Positions 1 to 8,152 of a stretch of 14,369 nt of DNA are shown here, piece by piece. The position numbers were made by a program, and so were the translations under genes. The DNA comes from Rhodobacterales bacterium UBA3080 (GTDB lineage Bacteria; Pseudomonadota; Alphaproteobacteria; Rhodobacterales; Rhodobacteraceae): the NCBI GenBank assembly GCA_002366645.1, contig DFBM01000196.1:1-14369 (forward strand), written 5' to 3'. The notes under the pieces were generated by a model. It searched no databases and was not told the origin of the DNA. It worked only from the letters and a program-made list of their open reading frames with translations. The number at the start of each line of letters is the position of its first letter. Positions within the stretch are counted from its first letter, which is position 1.

Positions 1-516
1 CTCGTTGATTATCCGTCTAGCAAAGAAACGATTGAAAACCTGACCGACGGGATATTCGCCGACCTACCTACCATAGGAAAGCTGCATTTCGTCGGACATT
101 CACTGGGCGGCGTGCTGGCCGTCCGTCTGGCCAAAATGTTGCCCGCTGCACGGCGTGGTCGCATCGTCCAAATAGGTGCACCCAATTTCGGGAGCGAGAT
201 CGCCGCGCGCGCAGCGGTGTTCGGTAGCATCATTGGTCCTGCGCTGGCGGAGTTGGTGCCGCACTCGGGCGAAGACACTGCGGGTTTGGATATCGGCGCG
301 ATTGCGGGTACCGCAGCGATTCCTGCCTATGGTTTGATCACCGGTATCGAAGGTGAAAACGATGGCAAAGTCTCCGTCATCAGCGCTTGGGGGAATGCCG
401 TCGAAAATAAGCGTATCGCCTTTCCGGTGGCCCACGTCATCATGATGCAGGACCGTCGCGTGATTGAGGCTACGGTAAATTTCTTGAAGACCGGCGCGTT
501 TGATACGACTGGATAG
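1..516 (+). CDS. Alpha/beta hydrolase (lipase/esterase-like), 5'-truncated by the window edge
   Basis: The reading frame is open from base 1 to a TAG at 514-516, giving 171 visible residues; the true start is upstream of the window. The visible part holds the nucleophile elbow of serine alpha/beta hydrolases, VGHSLGG, with the candidate catalytic serine at visible residue 34 (bases 100-102). Further on, an Asp in ENDGKVS (visible residue 121) and a His in FPVAHV (visible residue 145) are in the right order to complete a Ser-Asp-His triad. A GTG at 112 lies just after the elbow and cannot be the real start, because it would discard the nucleophile. The fold and hydrolase class are supported, but the substrate (lipid, ester or thioester) cannot be told. 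The gene converges on dnaE with 2 bp between stop codons, and nothing suggests a shared function. Confidence 0.8.
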   Translation, partial: LVDYPSSKETIENLTDGIFADLPTIGKLHFVGHSLGGVLAVRLAKMLPAARRGRIVQIGAPNFGSEIAARAAVFGSIIGPALAELVPHSGEDTAGLDIGAIAGTAAIPAYGLITGIEGENDGKVSVISAWGNAVENKRIAFPVAHVIMMQDRRVIEATVNFLKTGAFDTTG

Positions 517-518
517 CC

Positions 519-3500
519 TTAGAATTCCTCGACCCGCATCACACCGCCGATATGCTTGATCGCGCCTTTAATCTGCGGATTTATGGCATATTGCTCGGGC
601 AAGGTTATTTCGACTTCGCCGGGCAGGTCGGGATGGACCAGAATGATGTTGACCGGTCCTTTGACAGTACGTGGCTGGACCTCCGGAGACAGGCGGGACG
701 CGACCGACGGCACAGCCTCCGCATCATTCAAGAACACCCGCAAGCCAACCGACGCGGTATCGGCAATCGCCAAATCGACCGGTACAAAACTGCGGGCGAG
801 AAGTTTTAACTGCCCACCTTCCATATCCGCTTCGACTGCTAAAACCACGTTCTCGCCGGACTTCAGAATTTCTTGTGCGCTTTCCAGCGTGTCGGCAAAC
901 ACGGTCACTTCGAAGTGACCGCTCGGGTCGGACAAGGCCACAAACGCAAAACGGTTGCCACGGGCAGACTTGCGGATTTGCACGCTCGAAATCGTACCGG
1001 CCATTTTCGCACCAACGCGACGACCTTGCGCCTTGTGGGTGATTTCCTCCAAGGTCAAAACCCGTTCCCGCTTCAGAGCGGGCATAAAATCGTCGAGTGG
1101 ATGGCCGGTTAGATAAAATCCGAATGCCATATGCTCTTGCGTCAGGCGCTCAACCGGTAGCCAGTCTTCGGGCATCGGTAAGCGGGGGACGGGCAGGTCT
1201 TCGCCGCTATCACCGAAAAGACTGCTTTGGTTTGAATTCTTTTCTTCGTGGTGGGCAGCGGAAAAAGCGACGAGCTTGTTGAGGCTCTCCAAAACCTTGT
1301 TCCTGTTTGCGTCCAGTTGGTCAAATGCACCTGATCGCGCCAGCATTTCAAGTGGTCGCTTGCCTACACGTTTCAAATCAACGCGGCGGCCAAAGTCGAA
1401 CAAATCCTTGAATTGCCCGCCTTCGTCGCGTGCCGCAGTGATCAGCTTCATTGCTTCGGCACCGACGTTTTTCAGGCCGCCAAGCGCGTATACGATCTTA
1501 CCATCTGTCACGCTGAACGTCGCGCGGGATCGGTTGACGCAAGGGGGGATGATTTCGATACCCAGACCGCCACGCTCGACGGACTTGCGAACTTCGTCGG
1601 CGTAAATGCCGAGCTTGTCCGTCAAATGGATATCGCAGTTCATCACACCGGCCATGAATTCAACCGGATAGTTCGCCTTCAGCCAAGCAGTTTGGTAGGA
1701 CACCACCGCATAAGCCGCTGCGTGGGATTTGTTGAAGCCGTAGTTTGCAAATTTTTCGAGCAGATCGAAAACCTCGGTGGCTTTGGCTTCGTCGACACCA
1801 TTCTCGGCGGCGCCTTCGCAGAATTTTGGGCGCTCGGCGTCCATCGCTTCTTTGATTTTCTTACCCATCGCACGACGCAACATATCCGCACCGCCGAGGG
1901 TATAACCCGCCATCTCCTGCGCGATTTGCATCACCTGTTCCTGATAAACAATGATGCCCTGCGTTTCGTCGAGAAGGTGGTCAATCGACGGATGCAGCAA
2001 GTCGCGCTCTTCGGTCTTGTTCTTCACCTTACAGAACTTCGGAATGTTCTCCATTGGACCGGGGCGGTAGAGTGCCACCAGTGCCACGATGTCCTCGATG
2101 CAGGTCGGTTTCATCTGGCGCAGGGCATCCATCATGCCCGAACTCTCTACCTGAAACACAGCGACCGTATTGGCCGAGGCATACAGATCGTAAGTCTCCT
2201 CGTCATCCAGCGGGATGGCCCCGATGTCGATATTGATATCCCGCAGTTTCAACAAATCGAGCGCATTCTGAATGACCGTAAGGGTCTTCAAACCCAAGAA
2301 GTCGAACTTCACCAGCCCCGCAGGTTCCACCCACTTCATGTTAAATTGGGTCGCTGGCATATCCGAACGCGGATCTTGATATAGCGGCACCAACTCGTCG
2401 AGCGGGCGATCGCCGATCACAACGCCCGCAGCATGGGTTGAAGCGTTCCTCAGCAAACCTTCGACTTGCTGGGCATAATCCAGCAGGCGGGCAACGACTT
2501 CTTCGTCACGGGCCATTTCTTTGAGGCGTGGTTCGTCTTTCAGGGCCTGCTCGATAGAAACGGGCTTTACACCATCCACGGGGATCAGTTTGGACAACCG
2601 GTCAACCTGCATGTAGGGCATCTGCAAAACTCGACCGATGTCACGCACGGCAGCCTTGGACAAAAGCGCACCGAAGGTGATGATCTGGGCAACCTTATCG
2701 CGACCGTATTTCTCCTGAACGTAGTGGATGACCTCTTCGCGGCGATCCATGCAGAAGTCGATATCGAAATCCGGCATCGAGACACGCTCGGGGTTCAAGA
2801 ACCGTTCGAACAACAGCGAATAACGCAGGGGATCAAGGTCGGTGATGGTCAATGCATAGGCCACCAGCGAGCCCGCACCGGAGCCACGACCAGGCCCAAC
2901 CGGAATACTCTGGTCCTTCGCCCATTTGATGAAGTCAGCAACGATCAGGAAGTAGCCGGGGAAACCCATGCCCTCGATAATCCCCAGTTCGAATTCGAGG
3001 CGTTTTTCGTACTCCTCGACCTCGGCCGCATGAGGAATGACAGCGAGGCGGTCGGCGAGACCTTCTTTGGCCTGCCGGCGCAATTCCTCGACCTCGTTGT
3101 CGGCGAATTTGGGCAGGATCGGGTCGCGGAGGTAGGCTTTGAAGGCACATCGCTGGGCGATCTCGATGGTGTTCTCGATCGCTTCAGGAAGGTCTTCGAA
3201 AAGCTTGCCCATTTCCTCGGGCGTTTTGAAATAGTGCTCGGGCGTCAGATGACGGCGCGGTTCCTGCTGGTCAACGTATGCGCCCTCGGCAATACAGATG
3301 AGCGCATCATGGGCGGCGTACATATCGCGCTTGGGGAAATAAACGTCGTTGGTGGCGACAAGCGGGATGTTCATATCGTACGCCATCTGCACAAAACCGG
3401 GCTCCGTGGCACTTTCTTCGACCGTGCGGTTGCCTTCGTCTGTGGGGTGGCGCTGAATTTCTATATATAAGCGGTCGGCGAACAGGCGCTGGAAGTGTTC

Positions 3501-3986
3501 TAGCAGCAGGCGGGCTTTGTCTTTTTGACCATCCTGCAAAAGCTGGCCAATTGGGCCGAGCGCGCCACCCGTCAAACAGATCAGTCCATCGGCATGTTTT
3601 GACAGTTGCGCCATCGTAATATGCGGGTTTTCGTCGCCACATTCGAGGAAATTGCAGCTGTTCAACTTCATCAGGTTTTCGTAGCCGCGTTCGTTCTGGG
3701 CGAGCAAAACAATTGCTTTGGGGGCCGGATCGCGATCTCCGGGCCTTGAAGCAGTTTCAAACTTTAGTTGAAGCTGGCAACCCACGATCGGCTGAATCCC
3801 GGCGCGCGCAGCGGTTTCCGAAAACTCCAGCGCGCCAAAAAGATTGCCGGAATCCGTCACCGCGACCGCGGGCATATGCCAGTCCGCACACATTTGAGGC
3901 AATTTTTTAAGCTGAATCGCGCCTTCCAGCAAAGAATAAGCTGAATGGAGGCGTAAATGAATGAATCGGGTTTGCTGGCTGCTCAT
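519..3986 (-). CDS. dnaE: DNA polymerase III alpha subunit (replicative polymerase)
   Basis: This is the catalytic subunit of the replicative DNA polymerase III holoenzyme, 1155 residues from the chosen start, normal for proteobacterial DnaE1. An N-terminal PHP domain opens with FIHLRLHS and continues through AVAVTDSGNLFGALEF. The polymerase core contains GPGRGSGAGS, then PDFDIDF, whose D406 and D408 align with the first two catalytic aspartates of E. coli DnaE. KFDFLGL supplies the third at D562, followed by THAAGVVI and NYGFNKSHAAAYA. The sequence QSSLFG at residues 920-925 sits where E. coli DnaE has its beta-clamp binding motif QADMF. An OB domain follows (GTISSVQIRK, DPSGHFEVTVF). I chose the ATG at 3986 because homologues begin a few residues before FIHLR; an in-frame TTG at 4019 would add 11 atypical residues. 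No strong Shine-Dalgarno is visible before either start. Divergent from uraH; no motif is missing. Confidence 0.98.
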   Translation of the reverse strand: MSSQQTRFIHLRLHSAYSLLEGAIQLKKLPQMCADWHMPAVAVTDSGNLFGALEFSETAARAGIQPIVGCQLQLKFETASRPGDRDPAPKAIVLLAQNERGYENLMKLNSCNFLECGDENPHITMAQLSKHADGLICLTGGALGPIGQLLQDGQKDKARLLLEHFQRLFADRLYIEIQRHPTDEGNRTVEESATEPGFVQMAYDMNIPLVATNDVYFPKRDMYAAHDALICIAEGAYVDQQEPRRHLTPEHYFKTPEEMGKLFEDLPEAIENTIEIAQRCAFKAYLRDPILPKFADNEVEELRRQAKEGLADRLAVIPHAAEVEEYEKRLEFELGIIEGMGFPGYFLIVADFIKWAKDQSIPVGPGRGSGAGSLVAYALTITDLDPLRYSLLFERFLNPERVSMPDFDIDFCMDRREEVIHYVQEKYGRDKVAQIITFGALLSKAAVRDIGRVLQMPYMQVDRLSKLIPVDGVKPVSIEQALKDEPRLKEMARDEEVVARLLDYAQQVEGLLRNASTHAAGVVIGDRPLDELVPLYQDPRSDMPATQFNMKWVEPAGLVKFDFLGLKTLTVIQNALDLLKLRDINIDIGAIPLDDEETYDLYASANTVAVFQVESSGMMDALRQMKPTCIEDIVALVALYRPGPMENIPKFCKVKNKTEERDLLHPSIDHLLDETQGIIVYQEQVMQIAQEMAGYTLGGADMLRRAMGKKIKEAMDAERPKFCEGAAENGVDEAKATEVFDLLEKFANYGFNKSHAAAYAVVSYQTAWLKANYPVEFMAGVMNCDIHLTDKLGIYADEVRKSVERGGLGIEIIPPCVNRSRATFSVTDGKIVYALGGLKNVGAEAMKLITAARDEGGQFKDLFDFGRRVDLKRVGKRPLEMLARSGAFDQLDANRNKVLESLNKLVAFSAAHHEEKNSNQSSLFGDSGEDLPVPRLPMPEDWLPVERLTQEHMAFGFYLTGHPLDDFMPALKRERVLTLEEITHKAQGRRVGAKMAGTISSVQIRKSARGNRFAFVALSDPSGHFEVTVFADTLESAQEILKSGENVVLAVEADMEGGQLKLLARSFVPVDLAIADTASVGLRVFLNDAEAVPSVASRLSPEVQPRTVKGPVNIILVHPDLPGEVEITLPEQYAINPQIKGAIKHIGGVMRVEEF

Positions 3987-4116
3987 TGTGTAAGCATACC
4001 CGAGGGAAATCTTAGGCAAAAGGTGGTTTCGTCCTGCTAGTGCCGAATATTCTTCTTGCTAGAGACCCATGGATTGAGGCTTGATTGTCAAAAGAATCAA
4101 AACAAACGGGGAAGTT
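3987..4116. promoter_or_regulatory. Divergent intergenic region between dnaE and uraH
   Basis: These 130 bp must carry promoters for dnaE (leftward) and for the purine operon (rightward). I see no convincing pair of sigma-70 hexamers in either direction. Two copies of TGCTAG lie at 4035-4040 and 4057-4062, 22 bp apart, roughly two helical turns. An inverted repeat lies just before the uraH ribosome binding site and is listed separately. No riboswitch-like set of stems is apparent. The regulatory role is inferred from position only. Confidence 0.55.
4081..4100 (+). promoter_or_regulatory. Candidate operator: inverted repeat TTGATT-N8-AATCAA
   Basis: TTGATT at 4081-4086 is the exact reverse complement of AATCAA at 4095-4100. 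A second, shorter palindrome, TTGA-TTG-TCAA (4081-4091), is nested in it. The site ends 16 bp before the uraH ATG, where a bound repressor would block transcription of the whole operon. It also contains GAATC (4094-4098), a match to the CcrM methylation site GANTC used in alphaproteobacteria. No regulator gene is in the window, so the binding protein is unknown; chance occurrence is possible for a 6+6 bp repeat. Confidence 0.35.
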
Positions 4117-4464
4117 ATGGGACGTCTTACGACGCATGTGCTCGACACAGGGCTCGGGAAGCCTGCGCAAGGTTTACGGATTGAACTATTTCGTCTGGAT
4201 GACGGGCGCGAGAAGCTTTTGGAAACTGTCACAAATGATGACGGCCGTTGCGATGCACCGATGCTTGATCTGGAGGAATTCCGGTTCGGCGAATACGAAC
4301 TGGTGTTTCATGCTGGTGAATATCTCGATAACACCGGGCAAGACCTGCCGTCGCCAAAATTCCTTGATGTAATCCCTTTGCGCTTTGGCATTGCCGAAGA
4401 CACCCACTACCATGTGCCATTGTTGTTGTCGGCATTTGGCTATTCAACATACAGGGGCAGCTGA
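4117..4464 (+). CDS. uraH: 5-hydroxyisourate hydrolase (transthyretin-like)
   Basis: This cytoplasmic enzyme hydrolyses 5-hydroxyisourate, the product of urate oxidation, to OHCU on the route to allantoin. The 115-residue protein has the family's full length and hallmarks. The N-terminal motif RLTTHVLDT carries catalytic His7. TNDDGR carries Arg44, and THYHVPLL carries the second histidine (His97 or His99). The C-terminal tetrapeptide YRGS (112-115) distinguishes hydroxyisourate hydrolases from true transthyretins. I chose the ATG at 4117, preceded by GGGGAAG at a short spacing, because homologues start at MGRLTTHVLD; an in-frame TTG at 4081 would add 12 residues that do not match and would run through the candidate operator. 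It is the first gene of the operon, and its TGA overlaps the xdhA ATG by one base (TGATG), which suggests translational coupling. Confidence 0.96.
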   Translation: MGRLTTHVLDTGLGKPAQGLRIELFRLDDGREKLLETVTNDDGRCDAPMLDLEEFRFGEYELVFHAGEYLDNTGQDLPSPKFLDVIPLRFGIAEDTHYHVPLLLSAFGYSTYRGS

Positions 4465-5876
4465 TGGGGCAGATACGTTTCCTTCTTAATGGCGTTGACG
4501 TGGCGTTGAGCGATCCTGATCCGACGGAAACTCTGCTGGACTGGCTGCGAGAAGAGCGCAAGCTTTCCGGCACAAAGGAGGGCTGTAACGAGGGCGACTG
4601 TGGCGCATGCACGGTGTCTGTCGCAGCGCTTGAAGGTGACCGTCTTACTCACCGCGCCCTGAACGCTTGCATCCTGTTTCTACCGCAGCTTCACGGAAAG
4701 TCCGTGCGCACCGTCGAGGGGATCGCTGCGCCGGACGGGCGTTTGCATCCGGTCCAAGAAGCGATGGTAAAGTATCACGGCTCGCAATGTGGATTCTGCA
4801 CTCCGGGATTCGTGACGTCCATGTATACGGCGCACCGTGACGGGCGGCAGGACTTTGATGATGTTCTGGCGGGCAATCTGTGCAGATGTACAGGATATGC
4901 TCCGATCATTCGTGCGGCCGAAGCAGCAGCGAAAGAACCTCAACCTGACTGGCTGACGGATGAAGCCGACCGGCTGCGGGTTTTGAAGGGCAGCGAAGAC
5001 ATCACCCTTGATGGCGCGTTTATGCCGGCTAGCGTAGACAGTTTTGCGGATTGGTACGCTGAAAACCCTGATGCGACGATTGTTGGCGGGGCGACTGATC
5101 TTGGTCTATGGGTCACCAAATTGATGCGTAACCTCCTGCCGACGGTATATGTGGGCCGTTTAGAGGAGTTGCAACAGATCGAAGTATTGCCCGAAGGTAT
5201 CCGGATCGGTGCAGGGGTTACAATTGCACGACTCCGGGGCGCTATGATCGATCGCCATGCGGATTTTGCGGAGATGCTGCGCCGGTATGGTTCGGTTCAG
5301 GTCCGTAATTCTGCCACCATCGGCGGGAATATAGCCAATGGATCGCCGATCGGGGACAGTCCGCCGGCGTTAATTGCCTTAGGGGCGGTACTGACCCTGC
5401 GTTTGGGTGAAGTACAGCGCGAGGTCCCGTTGGAAGATTTCTATATTTCTTACGGCAAACAAGATCGCCAAGCCGGTGAATTTGTCGAAAGCCTGTTTAT
5501 TCCCAACCAGCCGGATGTGCTGGCCTGTTACAAGATTTCGAAACGGTTCGATCAGGATATTTCGGCGTTGAACGGATGCTTCAACGTCTTTGTTGAGGAT
5601 GGCCGGGTTTCTGCTGCTCGTATCGCTTTTGGTGGGATGGCCGCGATGCCTCAACGTGCAAGCGCGGTTGAGGGGGCGTTGGTCGGTCAGGAATGGAACG
5701 ATGGGACGGTCGAAATAGCCTGCGCTGCATTTACGCAGGATTATACGCCGATTGCCGATGTGCGCGGAACCGAGGCGTATCGATTGCGTACGGCGCAGAA
5801 TCTTTTGCGTCGGTATTTCCATGAAAGCACTAACCCGCTGGCCGAAACCCGTATCGTTGGAAGGGGCGCAGCATGA
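4464..5876 (+). CDS. xdhA: Xanthine dehydrogenase small subunit (2x[2Fe-2S], FAD)
   Basis: This is the electron-transfer subunit of xanthine dehydrogenase; it passes electrons from the molybdenum centre through two iron-sulfur clusters to FAD and NAD+. The 470 residues match the bacterial XdhA size. The N-terminal plant-type ferredoxin domain has Cys41, Cys46 and Cys49 in EGCNEGDCGACTV, with Cys69 as the likely fourth ligand. The second cluster domain has Cys109 and Cys112 (QCGFCTPG) and Cys140 and Cys142 (NLCRCTGY). The FAD domain shows IVGGATDLG (206-214) and the ATIGGNIANGSPIGDSPP segment (from 284), both FAD-binding signatures of the family. The C-terminal CO-dehydrogenase flavoprotein domain ends in LRTAQNLLRRYFHE. 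AGGGG at 4452-4456 serves as ribosome binding site inside the end of uraH. Its TGA overlaps xdhB by four bases (ATGA). No ligand is missing. Confidence 0.97.
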   Translation: MGQIRFLLNGVDVALSDPDPTETLLDWLREERKLSGTKEGCNEGDCGACTVSVAALEGDRLTHRALNACILFLPQLHGKSVRTVEGIAAPDGRLHPVQEAMVKYHGSQCGFCTPGFVTSMYTAHRDGRQDFDDVLAGNLCRCTGYAPIIRAAEAAAKEPQPDWLTDEADRLRVLKGSEDITLDGAFMPASVDSFADWYAENPDATIVGGATDLGLWVTKLMRNLLPTVYVGRLEELQQIEVLPEGIRIGAGVTIARLRGAMIDRHADFAEMLRRYGSVQVRNSATIGGNIANGSPIGDSPPALIALGAVLTLRLGEVQREVPLEDFYISYGKQDRQAGEFVESLFIPNQPDVLACYKISKRFDQDISALNGCFNVFVEDGRVSAARIAFGGMAAMPQRASAVEGALVGQEWNDGTVEIACAAFTQDYTPIADVRGTEAYRLRTAQNLLRRYFHESTNPLAETRIVGRGAA

Positions 5877-8152
5877 GCGTAGCAAAACCTAACCCGCACG
5901 ATAGTGGTCCGGCACATGTTTCCGGCGTTGCGCGCTACACCGACGATATCCCGCTATCTAATCCCGTACATCTCGCGTTCGGCTTGTCGGAAAAAGCGCA
6001 CGCCAAACTGGTATCGGTCGATGTGTCTGCCGTTCGTGCCGCTGCCGGTGTGATCGATGTGCTGCTTGCGGCCGACCTTCCGGCAGCCAACGACGTTTCG
6101 CCCTCGGCGCATGACGAACCTTTGTTGGCCGTCGAAACAGTCCATTTTGTGGGCCAGCCCATATTCTTGGTCGTGGCTGAAAGCCACCGCGCCGCGCGTG
6201 TAGCGGCGCAACTTGGCCAGATCGAATACGACGAGCTCCCAGCATTGTTAACAATTGACGAGGCGATGGCAGCCGATAGCAAATTTGAGGACGCGATGGT
6301 GTTCCTTAACGGCTCGCCAGATGATGCTATGTCCGGTGCCGACCGGTCGGTTGAAGGGGCAATGGAGATCGGCGCTCAGGAACACTTCTACCTCGAAGGG
6401 CAGGCAGCTTCGGCACAGCCAAACGAGGGCGATGTTATCGTTCATTCCTCAACCCAACATCCCACAGAGATCCAACACAAAGTAGCCGAGGCGCTCGGAG
6501 TGCCGATGAACGCGGTGCGCGTTGAGACGCGTCGCATGGGTGGTGGATTTGGCGGTAAGGAAAGTCAAGGCAACTCGTTAGCTGTGGCGTCTGCGGTTAT
6601 CGCAATGCGTCTCAATCGTCCGGCCAAAATGCGCTACGACCGCGATGACGACATGGTTATCACCGGCAAACGGCACGACTTCCGGATCAAATATAAGGCG
6701 GGTTTTGACCAAACGGGCCGACTTCAATCCGTGATATTCGAGCAGTTCGCCAGATGCGGTTGGGCGATGGACCTATCGCTGCCGGTCGCCGATCGCGCGA
6801 TGCTGCATGCGGACAACGCCTACTTTTTGCCGAATGTCCGGATAACGTCGCACCGGCTTAAAACCAACACCGTTTCAAACACCGCCTATCGCGGTTTCGG
6901 CGGGCCGCAAGGCATTGTCGGCATCGAGCGTGTTATGGACCACATCGCCCATGAACTTGGAGTCGATCCGCTTGAAGTGCGCCGCGTGAACTTTTACGGA
7001 ACGGATGACCGCAATATCACGCCATACCACATGACCGTCGAAGATAATGTGACACCTGAAATCGTCGACGAATTGGTCGAATCCTCGGATTATCTGGCGC
7101 GTCGTGCGGAGATCACCAAATACAATAAAGCCAGCCCGATCCTGAAACGCGGTATTGCGCTGACACCGGTCAAGTTCGGAATTTCCTTCACACTGACCCA
7201 CCTCAATCAGGCGGGCGCACTTGTGCATGTATACTCCGACGGATCGATCCACCTGAATCACGGCGGAACAGAGATGGGGCAGGGCTTGTTCACTAAAATC
7301 GCGCAAGTCGCGGCACAAGTGTTCGGAGTGTCTTTGGCTGACGTCAAAATCACGGCTACCGATACAGCCAAGGTTCCAAACACGTCGGCAACCGCTGCCT
7401 CGTCAGGTTCAGACCTGAACGGTATGGCCTGCAAGGCGGCCTGCGAAACCATCCGTGCCCGCTTGGTGGCTTTTGCTGCCGAGAACTGGAACACCTCCGA
7501 AGATCAGATCCGTTTTAGCGATAATATTGTGAAAGTCGGGGAAACCTCGATGAGTTTTGCCGAACTGGCCGCAGCCGCATACGGCGCGCGCGTCCAGCTT
7601 TCCGCAACCGGCTTTTACAAAACTCCGAAAATCAAATGGGACCGTTTCGCCGGAAAAGGGCGACCATTCCTTTATTTCTCCTACGGTGCCGCTGTAACCG
7701 AAGTGGTTATCGACACGCTCACAGGAGAAAACCGCATTTTGCGGACCGATATTCTGCACGACGTTGGGCGCTCGTTAAATCCGGCGCTCGATATCGGTCA
7801 GATCGAGGGGGCCTATGTGCAGGGCGCCGGCTGGCTGACAACCGAAGAACTTGTCTGGGATGACAAAGGCAAACTTTGGACGCACGCTCCGTCGACCTAC
7901 AAAATTCCGGCTTGTTCTGACCGCCCCAAAGAATTCAACGTGGCGCTCTGGGCGCGGGGTGAAAATCGCGAGGATACGATCTACAAATCCAAAGCCGTTG
8001 GGGAGCCACCGTTCAATCTGGGTATCTCCGCCTTTCTTGCATTGTCCGATGCTGTCGCATCTTGCGGTGAAAATTATCCCGACATGGATGCACCAGCGAC
8101 ATCCGAGAGGGTATTGAAAACCGTCGACATGGAAAAAGGCTTCGCATGGTAG
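5873..8152 (+). CDS. xdhB: Xanthine dehydrogenase molybdenum-binding large subunit
   Basis: This is the molybdopterin-binding catalytic subunit that hydroxylates hypoxanthine to xanthine and xanthine to urate. The 759-residue length is normal for XdhB. The N-terminal domain (SGVARYTDDIP) is the aldehyde oxidase/xanthine dehydrogenase a/b hammerhead. The cofactor domain has GGGFGGKES with Glu230, NTAYRGFGGPQG with Arg340, TEMGQGLFTKIAQ, and AVGEPPFN with Glu711. These three residues correspond to the purine-orienting Glu and Arg and the catalytic Glu of xanthine dehydrogenases (bovine E802, R880, E1261). Keeping all three argues for genuine xanthine dehydrogenase activity over an aldehyde oxidase or CO-dehydrogenase-like activity. 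It starts within the last four bases of xdhA and its end overlaps xdhC by seven bases. It pairs with XdhA as a heterotetramer in known relatives. Confidence 0.97.
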   Translation: MSVAKPNPHDSGPAHVSGVARYTDDIPLSNPVHLAFGLSEKAHAKLVSVDVSAVRAAAGVIDVLLAADLPAANDVSPSAHDEPLLAVETVHFVGQPIFLVVAESHRAARVAAQLGQIEYDELPALLTIDEAMAADSKFEDAMVFLNGSPDDAMSGADRSVEGAMEIGAQEHFYLEGQAASAQPNEGDVIVHSSTQHPTEIQHKVAEALGVPMNAVRVETRRMGGGFGGKESQGNSLAVASAVIAMRLNRPAKMRYDRDDDMVITGKRHDFRIKYKAGFDQTGRLQSVIFEQFARCGWAMDLSLPVADRAMLHADNAYFLPNVRITSHRLKTNTVSNTAYRGFGGPQGIVGIERVMDHIAHELGVDPLEVRRVNFYGTDDRNITPYHMTVEDNVTPEIVDELVESSDYLARRAEITKYNKASPILKRGIALTPVKFGISFTLTHLNQAGALVHVYSDGSIHLNHGGTEMGQGLFTKIAQVAAQVFGVSLADVKITATDTAKVPNTSATAASSGSDLNGMACKAACETIRARLVAFAAENWNTSEDQIRFSDNIVKVGETSMSFAELAAAAYGARVQLSATGFYKTPKIKWDRFAGKGRPFLYFSYGAAVTEVVIDTLTGENRILRTDILHDVGRSLNPALDIGQIEGAYVQGAGWLTTEELVWDDKGKLWTHAPSTYKIPACSDRPKEFNVALWARGENREDTIYKSKAVGEPPFNLGISAFLALSDAVASCGENYPDMDAPATSERVLKTVDMEKGFAW

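Noticed and set aside
1413..3470. Long open frames on the plus strand inside dnaE (1413-2384 and 2466-3470).
   Set aside because: They lie antisense to dnaE, whose protein is conserved end to end, and their translations show no family motifs. They are shadows of its codon bias.
3987..4019. TTG start at 4019 for dnaE, adding 11 residues.
   Set aside because: Homologous DnaE proteins start just before the PHP segment FIHLR, the ATG at 3986 fits this, and no ribosome binding site supports the TTG.
4020..4116. Possible xanthine or guanine riboswitch before uraH, prompted by the purine operon.
   Set aside because: The leader is short and I could not find the paired stems and conserved loops of the purine or NMT1 (xanthine) aptamers. 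A covariance-model search would settle it; a significant Rfam hit would overturn this.
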